Positions 9,171 to 17,679 of a stretch of DNA of 64,000 nucleotides are shown piece by piece. Numbering within the stretch: the first letter of the stretch is position 1; each line of letters begins with the position of its first letter. This stretch comes from Gammaproteobacteria bacterium. GTDB taxonomy: Bacteria > Pseudomonadota > Gammaproteobacteria > Ga0077536. A program made the translations under genes and the position numbers. The stretch spans positions 62,001-126,000 of the forward strand of contig JAJFJQ010000008.1 of NCBI GenBank assembly GCA_021773835.1, read 5' to 3'. The notes beneath the pieces were generated by a model. It had not been told where the DNA came from and searched no databases. It worked only from the letters and a program-made list of their open reading frames with translations.

Positions 9171-9582
9171 TTCTAAACTCCAGTGAGTAGCAAATTCGGG
9201 ATACTGCGGGCTTACAACGTTAACATGTTCGCAACGGTGAAAAGCGGTCTTGAAGGTGAGCGTAACAAACCCTGTTATCGTCGACGCTTGTGATTTCTTG
9301 CATCTAATTTTAGGAGCCGCGCAGTCTATCTCTAGAAGAACAAAGAAAAACTGGGACACTCAACAAAATACTACATCAAAGCATGACCTGCCGAGCCACC
9401 GTCATGCGACTAAAAAAGCGATAAAGCGCACCCACGAAATTGTCACTAACGAGATCGTTATCCAGTTCATTTTCCGACCGTGGCCTACTCTTCTCTTGTG
9501 TTCCTCTTGTGTTCCTACTCTGTGTTCCGTGAGTCAAAACTCGGATGAATATTAGTCTGGGAAAATCGAAGTTGTCACTGCG
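9171..9582. other. 412-base intergenic region containing repeat copy 3
   Basis: Upstream region of the DUF1329 gene. No frame here looks coding. It holds the third copy of the inverted-repeat family and, just before it, a lone GGGACACT half-site (9353-9360). The right end is followed by short direct repeats of CTTGTGTTCCT, suggesting slippage or partial duplication of a repeat end. Confidence 0.5.
9424..9507. repeat. inverted-repeat element, copy 3 (diverged)
   Basis: Aligns with copies 1 and 2 over its full length: CACCCACG, GTCACT, GAGATCG, AGTTCATTTTC and GTGGCCTACTC occur in the same order and spacing. The terminal inverted repeat is eroded (GTGTTCCT instead of GGGTGTCCT). Boundaries are uncertain by a few bases. 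Confidence 0.55.
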
Positions 9583-9858
9583 TCATGTGCGCCGTATGCG
9601 CACAACTCTCATGACTTCAAGTTCGACCCCTGCGACCGTCTCTGTGGCCGGGTAATACGTCAAGTTCACCTGCGCGCCAACCAAGCTCTTATACAATTTT
9701 TTTCGTTTATAACGGAATGGGACCGCGAGATCGTCGATTAATACGGTATTGATAAACCACTCTCCTGATTCGCGCTGGACATGGGACACAACTTTGCGTT
9801 TCTCAGAATGTACCAACGAACTGTGACGTGCGAGTAATTTGTCGGAACTTGAGTTCAT
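9583..9858 (-). CDS. small conserved-looking hypothetical protein
   Basis: A 91-residue basic protein beginning at the ATG at 9858 (MNSSSDKLL); the upstream extension of the frame looks non-coding. It is predicted soluble, with alternating strands (VVSHVQRE, INTVLIDDLAVPFRYKRKKLY, AGVELEVMRVVRI) suggesting a small beta-barrel fold. I do not recognise the family. The start lacks a good ribosome binding site. It lies between an upstream repeat cluster and a long hairpin on the other side. Confidence 0.6.
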   Translation of the reverse strand: MNSSSDKLLARHSSLVHSEKRKVVSHVQRESGEWFINTVLIDDLAVPFRYKRKKLYKSLVGAQVNLTYYPATETVAGVELEVMRVVRIRRT

Positions 9859-10050
9859 TGTTAGGGACCACTGAATACGATGGCGACAGTAACTGCGTCC
9901 CCGTATTTCGCTTGGAGCTTGCGACTCAAGCCGCACCACAGCCCAACCCATCTTAACCCCGGTCGCCGTTCGTAAGATTGATAGGTCCCACGGTCGGTAA
10001 TTAAAACTTCAAGCGAGATAGATTGGAATCGGCACAAAAGCGCGAGAACC

Positions 10051-10099
10051 CAGGGACAGACCACGTTTACCCAAAAAAATTAAGCGTGCTCTGTCCCTG
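10051..10099. repeat. REP-like long hairpin
   Basis: Arms CAGGGACAGA-CCACGTTTA (10051-10069) and the near-complement at 10081-10099 pair over 19 positions with one mismatch and one G-T, around an 11-base loop rich in A. It lies just past the stop of the beta-propeller gene on the minus strand. There is no T-run after the stem, so it resembles a REP sequence more than a simple terminator. The GGGACAG core recalls repeats mobilised by REP-associated transposases; none is present here. Confidence 0.6.
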
Positions 10100-10115
10100 A
10101 TACTCTCTAAGGCAT

Positions 10116-10967
10116 TTAGTCTAACGTTAAGAGTATGAATCGATTGTCTTTCATGACAGTCAGGCCGAGCTGCTTGTTCTCTGGGTTGTAGCCGAGATCG
10201 GACAATTGCTCGAATCCGGACAGCATAGTATGAACGGCCCCATTCAGCGCTATCCTCAAAAGCCGTCCGCCAGCCCAATCCGTTGCATAGTATGCGTCCC
10301 CAGTACTGATCACCCCATCAAAATGCGCAATCGGAGCGCCTTTTCCAACCGGCGTAATTGCTTTAGTCGCGAGATCGATCAGCAGGAGAGTCCCCGGGTG
10401 TTTGGCAGCGAATGTCGTTATATCGGTCATTGGCCCCCAAGTAGCGACGATTAACGTTTGGCCCGATACCCATAAGCCGTTTGGGCTTTGTAATTCCTCA
10501 CTCTCGAGCCATATCGCCGCTGTTCCGTTCGCAATGCGGTATATACGATTCGTAGCAGTATCTGAAACAAAGACGTCGCCCTCAGGAGTCACCGTAGCGT
10601 CGTTCGCGAACTCTGATCCAGGGAGTTCAATTTGTCGGATCGTTCGTCCGGTATCAATTTCGATTTCATGAACTCGCCCCCGGTCAACGACATACAAACT
10701 GCCATCAAACCCTGTCATCCCACTCGGTGCATCGAGGCCATCGGCCCACCTTGGCGCTACGACGGCGCCGGACGCATCGAACTTGGTCACCCAGCCAAAT
10801 CCATCCTTTTCTAGTGATAAACCTCCGCCGAGGCTAGAGACGAACCACGACCGTGATTCAGCATGCCAATAGGCGTTCTCAGGCGCATCGAGAACTGGTA
10901 TGTCTTCCTCGGCATACACTTGCCACGGTAGCAGTAGTAACACGAAGTAAACGAATAGATTAAGCAT
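10116..10967 (-). CDS. exported SMP-30/NHL-type beta-propeller protein
   Basis: 283 residues from the ATG at 10967, which has GGAG upstream and opens a signal peptide (MLNLFVYFVLLLLPWQVYA). The mature chain shows repeated propeller blades: ENAYWHAESRSWFVSS, GLDAPSGMTGFDGSLYVVD, NDATVTPEGDVFVSDTATN and SPNGLWVSGQTLIVATW. This pattern is typical of SMP-30/gluconolactonase/NHL proteins, which bind a metal and often hydrolyse lactones or esters. As an exported form it would act in the periplasm. Substrate unknown; no clear operon. Confidence 0.75.
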   Translation of the reverse strand: MLNLFVYFVLLLLPWQVYAEEDIPVLDAPENAYWHAESRSWFVSSLGGGLSLEKDGFGWVTKFDASGAVVAPRWADGLDAPSGMTGFDGSLYVVDRGRVHEIEIDTGRTIRQIELPGSEFANDATVTPEGDVFVSDTATNRIYRIANGTAAIWLESEELQSPNGLWVSGQTLIVATWGPMTDITTFAAKHPGTLLLIDLATKAITPVGKGAPIAHFDGVISTGDAYYATDWAGGRLLRIALNGAVHTMLSGFEQLSDLGYNPENKQLGLTVMKDNRFILLTLD

Positions 10968-11203
10968 AAAATTTTTCTCCAATAGGCAATGAGTGACGTG
11001 CGACATTGCTCGTCCAATGATCGCATTTTCAATGTGGCCTAACAGTCGGACATGGAAACCCAATTTCAACATCTCATTTCGAAAGGTGAACAGCGTGGGA
11101 TCAAGATACGACGAGCGACGGCTGTGGACACAACAAATCCGGGTACACCAATTACAATGAACGTTCGCTTACCCTCTAACGCCGTATCTACCCGTGTCCG
11201 AAA

Positions 11204-13165
11204 CTACGATCCCCGTAATCTTTCTGTCGCTTTTACGTCAATTGCCAGGCCTTCTGGATCCAGCGCCGGGTCTCCTGTGATAGCGACGTGGTAAATGCTC
11301 TTTGCCGCTTCGATGCTGACGTACTCGTTCTGGACATCCGCGAGAACACGCTCTGGTTCCCGTGATGCAGGGTCGCCCCAACCGCCGCCACCGTTAGTAA
11401 TGTAACGCGAGGCTGCGCCAGCGCGCGTCTTCCAAACGTGTTGCCGGGCGAAGTAGAAGTATTCGCCTTGCGGGTCTAATGCTTTGGTTGTTGGATCGAG
11501 GACCCCGGCGATAGGCGTTGAGTTCGCGTAGATGTTGTTGTCGACTGGCAAAAGTTTGCCATGGCTGTTGAGCACCTCGTCGTCGGGGTCGAACAGCCAA
11601 CAGGCCCCGGCGCGGCCTGTCATCCCGCCCTGAACGCCATTACCCGTGCCTTGCTTCAATCGTATCGGGATACTGTAGTGCTCGCCGTCGGTCTCCCAGT
11701 AGGCGTCTTTCAATACCCCGGCACCGCCGCGATTGTGTCCCGCTCCGCCGCTGTCGATGACGTATTCTTTGCGTAACAACAACACGGGCGAGTCCTGCTC
11801 CATCGCTTCCGTCGCGGGATCGAGACCATTAACCATATAGGTAACTGTATAGCTCTCGCCGTCATGATACTGATCTGCCCCCCACGGGCCATGTTCGCCG
11901 CCAACGATCGCAATGTTCTGCCATGGCGTGCCATCTGCATTGACCCCATGTGCGTTGTGTACCGCGACGCCACCATAGTCACCGCCAAACGCGTCGGTCC
12001 CTAGAACGTCACTTAGGCTCCGGTTAATCGCCGTCAGTAGGGCTTGGGTAACCTCCCAATACAACATGATCGCGCCGTCTGGTGGCATCGCCGACAATAC
12101 CGTGCCTGGCGGTACGACAATATCGATCGGACGGTAGGCGCCGGAACTAAACGGCGTCTCGCGATCGAGCAGTAACTTAAAGGCTGCACCAACCGCGGTC
12201 TTCGTATCGAGCGGACCGGCATTGATACAAGTCCGCGCCTGGCGCGATGAGCCGCTGCAATCTACTTCTACCCGGCCGGCGCGTTTTACAATCTTTGCGC
12301 GAATGGTTATCGGCTCGTCATCACCGGCACCATCGGCGTCGATGGGTTCTTCGGCGTAATAGTCGCCGTCGGGAATACGGTCGAACGCGTCGCTCATTGC
12401 CTCCGCAGACGCATCGCAACAGTAGCGCACAGTCCCGCGGTACGCCGCTTCGCCGTAACGCTCTATGCTTTCGAGCAAGAGTCGCTCACCAAGCTTGAGC
12501 TGCTCGGCCATAGTCATAAAGTCTGGCTGCAGAAAAGCGGCAAAACGTGTGTTGTCGAACACCAGACTAAAGGTCGAACGGAGGGGCTTATCGTGCTCGA
12601 ACAGTAACATCGGCCCCAGTACCAAGCCATTTTCATAGGCGTTGGCTTTTGTTCCGCTAAACCCACCCGGCGTTACCCCGCCCATGTCGAGTTGATGGGC
12701 ACGTGCGTTAACAAACGCAATTGGTTTACCGTCGTGGAAGACCGGCCGAATAAAGCAAGTGTCGTTGACGTGCGTGCCGACTCGATAGGGATCGTTGCAC
12801 AACAATACGTCACCGGGTTTGAGGTTTTCGACCCCATACTCCTCGACCGTATTGCGTACTGCGTCTTCCATCGTTCCGAGGAACACCAGTAGAGAGCTCG
12901 ACACTGCGGGCATGGGGTAGTCCATATCGGGCGGTCCCGAAATCGTGATCGCAAAGTCATACCAATCGCGAATAATCGGCGAGAAGGCGCTGAAAGCAAG
13001 CCCGGTGCTCATATGATCAACGGTATAGCGCAATCGATTTGATAACACGATTGCGGTGAAACGATCGCAATCGTAGACGTCTCGAAATTGCTCTTCAGTA
13101 AAATTACGCAGGCGCGACGGTTTTGATTGGTCTAGTGAGCCGTCTTTGTTTGGTTGAGTACTCAT
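11204..13165 (-). CDS. hyuB: hydantoinase B / oxoprolinase-type subunit
   Basis: 653 residues of the hydantoinase B/HpyuB family, with the metal-site region LLCNDPYRVGTHVNDT and the HQLDMGGVTPGGFSG segment near the N-terminus and a C-terminal GGGGWGDP motif. With the A subunit it forms an ATP-dependent amidohydrolase or, in relatives such as acetone carboxylase, a carboxylase. It is longer than many family members (about 520-600). It follows the A subunit by 55 bases on the same strand and has AGGAAG before its ATG, so the two form an operon. Substrate not deducible from sequence; hydantoins, oxoproline, ketones or N-methyl lactams are all possible. Confidence 0.92.
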   Translation of the reverse strand: MSTQPNKDGSLDQSKPSRLRNFTEEQFRDVYDCDRFTAIVLSNRLRYTVDHMSTGLAFSAFSPIIRDWYDFAITISGPPDMDYPMPAVSSSLLVFLGTMEDAVRNTVEEYGVENLKPGDVLLCNDPYRVGTHVNDTCFIRPVFHDGKPIAFVNARAHQLDMGGVTPGGFSGTKANAYENGLVLGPMLLFEHDKPLRSTFSLVFDNTRFAAFLQPDFMTMAEQLKLGERLLLESIERYGEAAYRGTVRYCCDASAEAMSDAFDRIPDGDYYAEEPIDADGAGDDEPITIRAKIVKRAGRVEVDCSGSSRQARTCINAGPLDTKTAVGAAFKLLLDRETPFSSGAYRPIDIVVPPGTVLSAMPPDGAIMLYWEVTQALLTAINRSLSDVLGTDAFGGDYGGVAVHNAHGVNADGTPWQNIAIVGGEHGPWGADQYHDGESYTVTYMVNGLDPATEAMEQDSPVLLLRKEYVIDSGGAGHNRGGAGVLKDAYWETDGEHYSIPIRLKQGTGNGVQGGMTGRAGACWLFDPDDEVLNSHGKLLPVDNNIYANSTPIAGVLDPTTKALDPQGEYFYFARQHVWKTRAGAASRYITNGGGGWGDPASREPERVLADVQNEYVSIEAAKSIYHVAITGDPALDPEGLAIDVKATERLRGS

Positions 13166-13220
13166 TCGGAGCTTCCTATTCGACTGTCGAACACAACTTA
13201 CTTCGCGTTTATTGGTAACA

Positions 13221-15248
13221 TTATTTCGACGATCGCCTGATGCTTATTTCGCCATATTGGCCTACGTAGCCAGTTTGGTTCTGTGTAATGTACGTCGTCG
13301 ACAGCGCTTCGCGCACAATTGCGGGGCCCTGAATGACATCGCCTAGGCACAGATCCTCACGCGCATAAATTTGCGCGAGTTCTTCGGCATCTGCAACGTA
13401 TCGCAACACGCTTGTCCCGATCGGCCTCAGCGACCCACCCTGTCGATCGACTAGCGATGCGTAACTCACTTTATCCGTCTTAACCACGGCACTTAACCGA
13501 TAGGTCACACCCTGCACAGGGATCGTTTCAAAGCGGTTACCGTTGCGCGCTGCATAGGCATTGTGGAAGTTAGCAATCATTGTCTCGAGCGTGCTGCGAT
13601 CGATAGGGCCATCAGGTACCGGGACGAAGGGTGTCTCCCACGTCTGTCCAACTAGCTGACCGTCGAAAGAACGGACGATAACGATGTCCTGATTTGCGCC
13701 GAGCCGCTGGCGCAACTTATTTTCCATTTCGGTAAATATTGTCGCGATGTCTGCGGCTGCATCGGGTGAGAGCACGGTATAGGCGCTTTGCGATATTGAA
13801 TAGGCTTGATCGGCGCTCAACAAACCCAAAGCCGAGAAGAGACCAGGATGCGGCGGCACGATCACGCTCTTGACGTGAATGAGGTCAGCGATCGCGGGCA
13901 GCAACAGCGGTCCGGCCGCACCAAATGCAATGAGCGAATAATCGCGCGGGTCGATGCCGTGTTTTACCGCGATGTTAAAGATCCCCTCCGCAACATTATT
14001 TAGCCCAATGTCGTAGGCATAACGCACACGATTTTCAAACGGTAACGGGGTGTCGAGATTTTCGAAAGCTTGTTTCGCGAGACCCAAATCAAGCTTCATT
14101 TTGCCGCCGGCAAATCCATCTGGATCGAGCAAGCCAGCAAGCAAGCAAATGTCCGTCATCGTGGGTTGAGTACCGCCGTGCCCATAGCAAGCCGGACCGG
14201 GCGCAGCGCCTGCACTTTCAGGGCCGACCGTAATATCACCGCTGGGTGAAATAGCAACGATACTGCCGCCGCCGGCGCCGATGCTGGAAATGTCGTTAGA
14301 TAGCGCGTTGACGATCAAGTCGTGCTCAAGTTCGAAGGTTGTATTCACGAAGGGTTCGCCACGCGTAACCAGCGAGATATCACACGACGTACCGCCCACG
14401 TCCGCGCACAAAAGATTGGTTTCTCCTACGATGGCGCCAAAATGCGCGCTGCCAACTGTGCCCGCGGCCGGGCCGGCGAAGACAACTCGAAATGGCGCTT
14501 CCATGGCATCGCGCGCAGGAATAAGGTTCGCGGTGCAGTCGGCGTAATTAAGCTGACCACTAAAACCAAGGTCGCGCAGACCATCATCGAGTTGGTCGGT
14601 GTACTCGTCATAGATGATCTTCATAAACACATCGACCAAGGTCGTCGATGCGCGCGCGTACTCCTTCGCCAAGGGTGAAATCTCGCTTGATACAGAACAC
14701 GGGATATCGCCTAACTCTTCACGCACGAGTTCACGTAAGCGCAACTCATGGCTATCGTTCGTATAAGCGTTGAGCAGACAAATAGCGATACCTTCAATTT
14801 CGCAACGCTTTAACACCTGCAGCTGTTCGCGCGCTTGTGCTTCATCGAGGCTCGCGAAGATCTCGCCGTTGGCCTTAGTGCGTTCGACAATCCCACGACG
14901 AAGATAGCGTGGCACTAGCGGTCGGGCTGCGTCGCCAAAAGTGCGTCGCCAACTTGGATCCGTCATTGCCGCCACTGGACGCCAGCTGCGCCCAATGTCC
15001 AGGATATCGCGATGACCCTCGGTGGTTAGAAACCCGATCTTCGGTAGTGAACGGGTGATGATCGCGTTGAGTCCATGGGTACTCGCATGATTGAATACGG
15101 CGGCATCGGCAACGCCTAATTCGGCCGCGCCTGCGATGACACTTTTATCGACCTGGTTTGCATTGGTTGAAACCTTTGCGGTCAATATTTGATCACCTCT
15201 TACCGCGACAACATCCGTAAACGTGCCACCTACGTCGACTGCCATCAT
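13221..15248 (-). CDS. hyuA: hydantoinase A / oxoprolinase-type ATP-binding subunit
   Basis: 675 residues with the family's actin-like phosphate loops: VDVGGTFTDVV at the N-terminus, ADVGGTSCDISLV mid-chain and SSIGAGGGSIV. It phosphorylates the substrate amide or carbonyl so the B subunit can act on it. The start is one of two adjacent ATGs at 15248, preceded by GGAG at a somewhat long spacing. It sits between the zinc-ribbon gene and hyuB in one minus-strand operon. Confidence 0.93.
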   Translation of the reverse strand: MMAVDVGGTFTDVVAVRGDQILTAKVSTNANQVDKSVIAGAAELGVADAAVFNHASTHGLNAIITRSLPKIGFLTTEGHRDILDIGRSWRPVAAMTDPSWRRTFGDAARPLVPRYLRRGIVERTKANGEIFASLDEAQAREQLQVLKRCEIEGIAICLLNAYTNDSHELRLRELVREELGDIPCSVSSEISPLAKEYARASTTLVDVFMKIIYDEYTDQLDDGLRDLGFSGQLNYADCTANLIPARDAMEAPFRVVFAGPAAGTVGSAHFGAIVGETNLLCADVGGTSCDISLVTRGEPFVNTTFELEHDLIVNALSNDISSIGAGGGSIVAISPSGDITVGPESAGAAPGPACYGHGGTQPTMTDICLLAGLLDPDGFAGGKMKLDLGLAKQAFENLDTPLPFENRVRYAYDIGLNNVAEGIFNIAVKHGIDPRDYSLIAFGAAGPLLLPAIADLIHVKSVIVPPHPGLFSALGLLSADQAYSISQSAYTVLSPDAAADIATIFTEMENKLRQRLGANQDIVIVRSFDGQLVGQTWETPFVPVPDGPIDRSTLETMIANFHNAYAARNGNRFETIPVQGVTYRLSAVVKTDKVSYASLVDRQGGSLRPIGTSVLRYVADAEELAQIYAREDLCLGDVIQGPAIVREALSTTYITQNQTGYVGQYGEISIRRSSK

Positions 15249-15336
15249 CGTTTTTATTGCTCCTTAATTGACGCTAAACGGCGCACTACGCACCCGGGTG
15301 TGATGCAGGGTATGCGGGCATTTTGCAATGGATTGC

Positions 15337-15567
15337 TTACTCGATTGCGTCTGTGAGCAAGGTCACATGACCAAGCCGCGTCCATTTTTCGCGGCTTTGC
15401 GAATAGAGGCAGTCCTGACATTTCACCACCATGTACCAACCACCCTCGGACAAAACCGGATAGCGCATCAGGTGCTCAGCACCACACTCCTTGCAGTTGC
15501 CGTAGACCGGCTCACGTGCTTGCATTGGGGTCGGATCATCGGGACGGGCGAAACTAAAATTGCTCAT
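15337..15567 (-). CDS. small zinc-ribbon protein, likely third subunit of the hydantoinase/carboxylase-like operon
   Basis: 76 residues with two CxxC pairs (C25/C28 in NCKECGA and C50/C53 in KCQDC) separated by about 22 residues, a classic zinc ribbon. Acetone carboxylases and related HyuAB enzymes often carry a small third (gamma) subunit with cysteine-based metal binding; that is family knowledge, and assigning this protein to that role is inference from its position as first gene of the operon, 88 bases before hyuA. The start has GGAG six bases upstream. Confidence 0.7.
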   Translation of the reverse strand: MSNFSFARPDDPTPMQAREPVYGNCKECGAEHLMRYPVLSEGGWYMVVKCQDCLYSQSREKWTRLGHVTLLTDAIE

Positions 15568-15887
15568 CTAAATCTCCATCGAGATCAACTTAACTAACTA
15601 ATTTATCGAACTTTTTCCTTAATTCACACGCCCGAGTCCGCGACCTTGGACCAACAACCTCGACAGTCGCAACACAAAGCTGCCGAGACCCGGAAATTAC
15701 GGGCACCGATAGCCTATCCACAACGGAACAACGAAAAAACGTCGAGTCGCCTACGCGTGTGAGGCGGTCGCCATTGCACCGGCGGACCCGCCACCTATAG
15801 GGTAATTCGTGACGTTACCTTTGCCCAGCGGTTGCACCATGGGATAATTACCGGCCCCATATCGGTAAGCGACTAAGGACAAGACCC
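15568..15887. promoter_or_regulatory. divergent intergenic region between the hyu operon and the amidohydrolase gene
   Basis: 320 bases without a plausible gene. It must carry promoters for both divergent units. The right end has a sigma70-like pair, TTGCCC (15821-15826) and GATAAT (15843-15848), 16 bases apart and about 40 bases before the amidohydrolase ATG. No clear operator palindrome was seen. Confidence 0.4.
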
Positions 15888-17621
15888 ATGGCAGAATTCG
15901 ATACGCTGATCAAAGGCGGCATGGTGATCGACGGTTCACGATCACCACGGTATCGCGGCGACATCGCGATCAAAGACGGTGTCATTGCCGAGATCGGTCA
16001 TATCGAAGCGCACAGAGCGGCGAAAGTCCTCGACGCGGACGGCATGATCGTGGCGCCAGGCTTCGTCGACCTCCATACCCATTACGACGCACAGGTCTTC
16101 TGGGATCCCTATTGTTCCATCTCTAGTTGGCACGGCATCACGACCGTGGTCATTGGCAATTGCGGTTTTGGTTTCGCGCCGGTAGCGCCCGAAGCACGCG
16201 AACGCTCGATGCTGTCGATGACCCGGGTCGAGGCGATACCGTTGGCGTCAATGAAAGCAGGTATGCCCTGGGATTGGGAAACGTTTCCGGAATACCTGGA
16301 TAGCGTGGAACGGACGCCGAAGGCAATGAACATCGTGCCCTATGTGCCCATCAGTCCGATACTTATCTCCGTGCTCGGGCTTGAGGACGCGAAAGCCGGA
16401 CGCTTACCGACCGATGCCGAACACGCCGAGATGTGTCGGATCCTGAATGAATCCATGGACGCCGGTGCCTGTGGATGGTCTGCACAGCGACTACCAATTA
16501 CCGGCCCGGGCGGTGCGCAGCTTGATTACGATGGCACACCGATGCCGACCGATGTCATGCACAACGAAACCGCGATCGAATTTGCCAAGGTCCTACGTCA
16601 GCGCAACGCAGGTCATATGCAGACGACAATGGTCACCGGCGATCCACAAGCCGATCAAGCGCACATGGAAGAGTTAGCTACCGTTAGTGGTCGACCGTTG
16701 GTGTTTAACGTTGTCCAAGCCCAAGACACGATGCCGCATATTCACCGCAAGGTGATCGCATGGCTTGAACGGTGCCGTGCTAAAGGGACCCGCGTCTATG
16801 GACAGGGCTTGACCACAGACGCCGGATTCTCGTTTACCTTTGTTGATTGGAATCTATTCGACGAGTGCCCGGCATGGCGCGAAGCCACCGTCGGTACGCG
16901 AGACGAGCGACTCGCTAAGCTGTCTGATCCAGAACGTAGGCCGGCGTTGCGCGAACAAATCCCCGGCTTTGTGCTTGGACCGTTCGAGAACATCGTGGTC
17001 ACGGGGCCGGTGGCGCCGGAATCGCAACAATGGCTAGATCACACGATCGGCCTGATCGCGGAGAAGACCGGCAAACATCCGGTCGATGCAATGCTCGACA
17101 TCGTCGTCGCCGATGGACTTGATACCGAATTCTTTTCGATGCCTCCCAATTCGAGACTCGACTATCTAAAAGAAATCGTCGACAACCCGTATATCTTATT
17201 TGGTGTTTCCGATGGCGGCGCGCACACGAAGTTCTTGACTGCCGGTCGCTACCCGACTGAGACACTCGTAAAGATCGTACGCGAGCACGGCATGCTGAGC
17301 CTTGAAGATGCCCATTGGCGCCTGTCTTCGCTACCCGCACAACTCGCTGGTTGTAATGATCGCGGGACGCTAATGGTCGGTTCGCCGGCGGACATTTTGG
17401 TCTATGACTTCGAGAACCTCAGCATCACGCCACCGGAAGTTGTGCATGATATGCCGGGGAACGAATGGCGTCGGGTGCAACGCGCTAAAGGATACCGCTA
17501 CATTCTCATCAATGGTGAAGTCACCATTGAAAACGATGAGCAAACCAACGTGTTCCCAGGTGAATTGCTGCGTCATGGTCGGGGACGCCCACGCACCCAA
17601 TCCGCAATCGCCGCTGCTTAA
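15888..17621 (+). CDS. D-aminoacylase-like amidohydrolase
   Basis: 577 residues of the amidohydrolase superfamily, closest in layout to N-acyl-D-amino-acid deacylases. It has the first metal-binding motif HTHYD (H63, H65), GNCGFGFAP, VSDGGAHTKF near residue 445 and a C-terminal beta-sandwich ending with GSPADILVYD. The family hydrolyses amide bonds, including dihydropyrimidine, hydantoin-derived or N-acyl substrates. No signal peptide. AGGAC lies before the ATG. It is divergent from the HyuAB operon, whose products could act on related cyclic amides, and is followed within 60 bases by an iron alcohol dehydrogenase on the same strand. Confidence 0.9.
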   Translation: MAEFDTLIKGGMVIDGSRSPRYRGDIAIKDGVIAEIGHIEAHRAAKVLDADGMIVAPGFVDLHTHYDAQVFWDPYCSISSWHGITTVVIGNCGFGFAPVAPEARERSMLSMTRVEAIPLASMKAGMPWDWETFPEYLDSVERTPKAMNIVPYVPISPILISVLGLEDAKAGRLPTDAEHAEMCRILNESMDAGACGWSAQRLPITGPGGAQLDYDGTPMPTDVMHNETAIEFAKVLRQRNAGHMQTTMVTGDPQADQAHMEELATVSGRPLVFNVVQAQDTMPHIHRKVIAWLERCRAKGTRVYGQGLTTDAGFSFTFVDWNLFDECPAWREATVGTRDERLAKLSDPERRPALREQIPGFVLGPFENIVVTGPVAPESQQWLDHTIGLIAEKTGKHPVDAMLDIVVADGLDTEFFSMPPNSRLDYLKEIVDNPYILFGVSDGGAHTKFLTAGRYPTETLVKIVREHGMLSLEDAHWRLSSLPAQLAGCNDRGTLMVGSPADILVYDFENLSITPPEVVHDMPGNEWRRVQRAKGYRYILINGEVTIENDEQTNVFPGELLRHGRGRPRTQSAIAAA

Positions 17622-17646
17622 GAATTAGCATCCAATATTGCTGGAT

Positions 17647-17663
17647 ATCGATCTCTGATCGAT
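17647..17663. promoter_or_regulatory. short perfect palindrome before the alcohol dehydrogenase gene
   Basis: ATCGATC, three bases, GATCGAT: a 7-base perfect inverted repeat 17 bases before the ATG at 17680. It could be an operator or a small hairpin at the ribosome binding region. No regulator gene is next to it. Confidence 0.3.
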
Positions 17664-17679
17664 TCCGCTCGGAACTACT

